A stretch of DNA of 64,000 bases from Lapidilactobacillus luobeiensis (GTDB taxonomy: Bacteria; Bacillota; Bacilli; Lactobacillales; Lactobacillaceae): NCBI RefSeq assembly GCF_024345205.1, contig NZ_BROC01000002.1, forward strand, positions 62,001 to 126,000. Reading direction: 5' to 3'. A program made the position numbers and the translations under genes. Below are positions 61,950 to 64,000 of this stretch, one piece after another (the first letter of the stretch is position 1; every line of letters starts with the position of its first letter). Below the pieces are notes generated by a model that made no database searches, had not been told where the DNA came from, and saw nothing but the letters and a program-made list of their open reading frames with translations.

Positions 61950-64000
61950 ATGCGAGTCAAAGATACCTTACATTTAGGAAAAACTGCTTTTCCAATGCGG
62001 GGCAATTTACCAAAACGAGAACCAGAATGGCAAAATGAATGGGAAGAAAATCAGGTCTACCAGCAACGCCAGAAATTAAACGCAGGCAAGCCGACCTTTA
62101 TTCTTCATGATGGACCGCCATTTGCCAATGGTAATATCCATTTAGGTCATGCCTTGAATAAGATCAGTAAAGATATCGTCGTGCGTTACAAATCAATGCA
62201 CGGGTTTCGCGCGCCTTATGTACCAGGTTGGGATACTCATGGTTTGCCGATCGAACAACAATTGACTAAAAAGGGGATCGATCGCCGCAAAATGCCTTTG
62301 GTCGATTACTTGGAATTATGTCGCAAGTTTGCCTTAGAGGAGATCGATAAGCAACGCGTTGGTTTCAAGCGGCTAGGGGTGGCTGGCGATTGGGACCATC
62401 CTTACATCACGTTGCAACCAAAATTTGAAGCGGAAGAAATCCGCTTGTTTGGGGAAATGGCCGCGAAAGGCTACATCTACAAGGGGAAAAAGCCTGTTTA
62501 TTGGTCACCTTCTTCTGAATCAACACTTGCTGAGGCGGAGATCGAGTATCATGATATCAAATCGCCGTCGATCTATGTGGCTTTCAAAGTGGTTGATGGC
62601 AAGGGCGTCCTGACTGATGACACGTCGCTGGTCATTTGGACGACAACGCCGTGGACGATCCCGGCCAATGAGGCGATCTGTGTCAATCCACGTTTTGATT
62701 ACAGCGTTGTTTTGGCAGATGGGCACAAATACGTTTTTGCAACGGAACGTTTAGCGGCCGTTCAAGCAGCATTAGGTTTTGAGAATGTTGAAACGCTCAA
62801 GACCGTCAAAGGCGCCGACTTAGAATTTATTACAGTGCAGCATCCCCTGTATGAGCGGACATCACTGGTCATCTTGGGCAACCATGTTACTCTCGATGAT
62901 GGGACTGGCCTTGTCCATACTGCACCAGGACATGGGGCAGACGACTTTAACGCCGGCTCGAAGTATCATTTGCCGGTTCTTTCCGTGGTTGACGCGCAAG
63001 GGAAAATGACAGCTGACGCGCCTGGATTCACTGGTGTTTTTTATGATGATGCCAATAAATTAGTCACGGAAGCACTAACTAAAAAAGGTGCCTTACTGAA
63101 ATTAAGTTTCTTTACTCATAGTTACCCTCATGATTGGCGGACGAAAAAGCCAGTTATTTTCCGAGCGACCAGCCAATGGTTTGCGTCGATCGACGCGTTC
63201 CGTGATCAGATCTTAGCGGCGATCAAAGATGTGAAGTTCAAGCCGGATTGGGGCCAGACACGACTTTATAATATGATCCGTGATCGCGGCGATTGGGTCA
63301 TTTCTCGACAACGGGCCTGGGGTTTACCACTACCGATCTTTTACGCGGAAGATGGCACAGCGATCATTACGCCAGAAACGATCGCCCATGTCGCTGATCT
63401 TTTTGAAAAGCACGGATCGATCATTTGGTTTGAAAAAACAGCCAAGGAACTTTTACCAGCCGGCTTTACCCATCCAGGCTCACCAAATGGTGAATTCACC
63501 AAGGAAAAAGATATTTTAGATGTTTGGTTCGATTCAGGGTCGTCTCATCGTGCGGTTTTACAGACGCGGCCAGAATTGAGTTTCCCTGCTGATTTGATCA
63601 TTGAAGGTTCCGATCAGTATCGCGGTTGGTTCAACTCCAGTTTGATCACCAGTATGGCGACAACCGGACAAGCACCTTATCGTCAGATCATGTCACAAGG
63701 CTTCGTTTTAGATGATAAAGGTCATAAAATGAGCAAGTCATTGGGCAATGTGATCGATCCTAATGATATTTTCAGACAAATGGGTGCAGAGATCATCCGG
63801 CTCTGGGTGGCTTCAGTGGACAGTAGTTCTGATGTGGCAGTCTCAATGGAGATCCTGCGGCAGATGTCTGAAGTTTATCGGAAGATCAGAAATACTTTCC
63901 GCTTTATGCTAGCTAATGTCGCGGATTTTGATGTGCAGAAGGATTCAGTGCCGACGGCGGCGATGCGGGAAGTCGATCGTTTCTTGCTGGCTCGTTTGCA
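61950..64000 (+). CDS. ileS: isoleucyl-tRNA synthetase (5' part, cut by window end)
   Basis: From ATG 61950 (site aaggaggaac) the frame is open to the window edge, giving 683 codons of a protein normally about 930 residues. HIGH motif [18 protein letters not shown], editing-domain region [15 protein letters not shown] and [16 protein letters not shown] motif [11 protein letters not shown]. Charges tRNA-Ile. Last gene of the conserved division cluster block. Confidence 0.97.
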   Translation, partial: MRVKDTLHLGKTAFPMRGNLPKREPEWQNEWEENQVYQQRQKLNAGKPTFILHDGPPFANGNIHLGHALNKISKDIVVRYKSMHGFRAPYVPGWDTHGLPIEQQLTKKGIDRRKMPLVDYLELCRKFALEEIDKQRVGFKRLGVAGDWDHPYITLQPKFEAEEIRLFGEMAAKGYIYKGKKPVYWSPSSESTLAEAEIEYHDIKSPSIYVAFKVVDGKGVLTDDTSLVIWTTTPWTIPANEAICVNPRFDYSVVLADGHKYVFATERLAAVQAALGFENVETLKTVKGADLEFITVQHPLYERTSLVILGNHVTLDDGTGLVHTAPGHGADDFNAGSKYHLPVLSVVDAQGKMTADAPGFTGVFYDDANKLVTEALTKKGALLKLSFFTHSYPHDWRTKKPVIFRATSQWFASIDAFRDQILAAIKDVKFKPDWGQTRLYNMIRDRGDWVISRQRAWGLPLPIFYAEDGTAIITPETIAHVADLFEKHGSIIWFEKTAKELLPAGFTHPGSPNGEFTKEKDILDVWFDSGSSHRAVLQTRPELSFPADLIIEGSDQYRGWFNSSLITSMATTGQAPYRQIMSQGFVLDDKGHKMSKSLGNVIDPNDIFRQMGAEIIRLWVASVDSSSDVAVSMEILRQMSEVYRKIRNTFRFMLANVADFDVQKDSVPTAAMREVDRFLLARL

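Noticed and set aside
1-64000. CRISPR arrays, insertion sequences and rRNA genes
   Set aside because: No regularly spaced identical repeats with unique spacers, no transposase gene with terminal inverted repeats, and no rRNA sequence was seen.

Overview
The window is chromosomal DNA of a low-to-mid GC lactic acid bacterium of the family Lactobacillaceae, carrying the right-hand end of a siphovirus prophage. The evidence is the rpsD-ezrA-cysteine desulfurase-thiI order, the mreBCD-minCD block, the mraZ-rsmH-ftsL-pbp-mraY-murD-murG-divIB-ftsA-ftsZ-sepF-yggT-ylmH-divIVA-ileS cluster, T-box control of valS and ileS, a TPP riboswitch before thiT, and small DUF4044 and DUF3397 proteins next to mraZ. 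The species cannot be named from this sequence alone.

Layout. 1-7946: late prophage genes on the plus strand (end of tape measure, distal tail protein, tail-associated GH25 lysozyme, a chain of small baseplate or receptor-binding genes, XkdX, membrane protein/holin, amidase endolysin). The prophage ends against the 3' end of a minus-strand tRNA-Leu(CAG), the presumed integration site. 8.5-14 kb: flavodoxin, DUF2785 protein, GNAT acetyltransferase, UspA, a small membrane protein, a probable 6S RNA, rarA and yueI. 14.2-23 kb: an alpha-galactoside (raffinose-type) locus. A LacI and an AraC regulator precede alpha-galactosidase, an ABC sugar importer without its ATPase, and sucrose phosphorylase, so imported raffinose would become galactose plus sucrose and then glucose-1-phosphate plus fructose. 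23-32 kb: a structured non-coding block, UPF0637, an epimerase/Rrf2 pair, rpsD with a leader, a GAF-type methionine sulfoxide reductase, ezrA, a cysteine desulfurase and thiI, which together supply sulfur for 4-thiouridine. 32-38 kb: rex, T-box-valS, folC and radC. 38-42 kb: mreBCD and minCD, for cell shape and division-site choice. 42-46.7 kb: a T-box-controlled amino-acid ABC transporter, probably for histidine, an acetyltransferase, and TPP-riboswitch thiT. 47-64 kb: the division and cell wall cluster, ending in the first 683 codons of ileS.

Most notable are three things. (1) Two consecutive stop/Shine-Dalgarno/ATG junctions cut prophage fibronectin-III domains at the same point of the fold. 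(2) A family of about 115-nt rod-like palindromic intergenic elements has four clear copies and one degenerate copy, with compensatory changes in their stems. (3) The tetranucleotide GATC is several-fold enriched in host genes but not in the prophage tail genes. Other regulatory features can be read directly: five GTGG repeats at about 10-bp spacing before mraZ, a 17-bp promoter sequence shared by mraZ and ftsA, three 10-bp repeats at exact 17-bp period before the epimerase/Rrf2 pair, and an intrinsic terminator between mreB and mreC.
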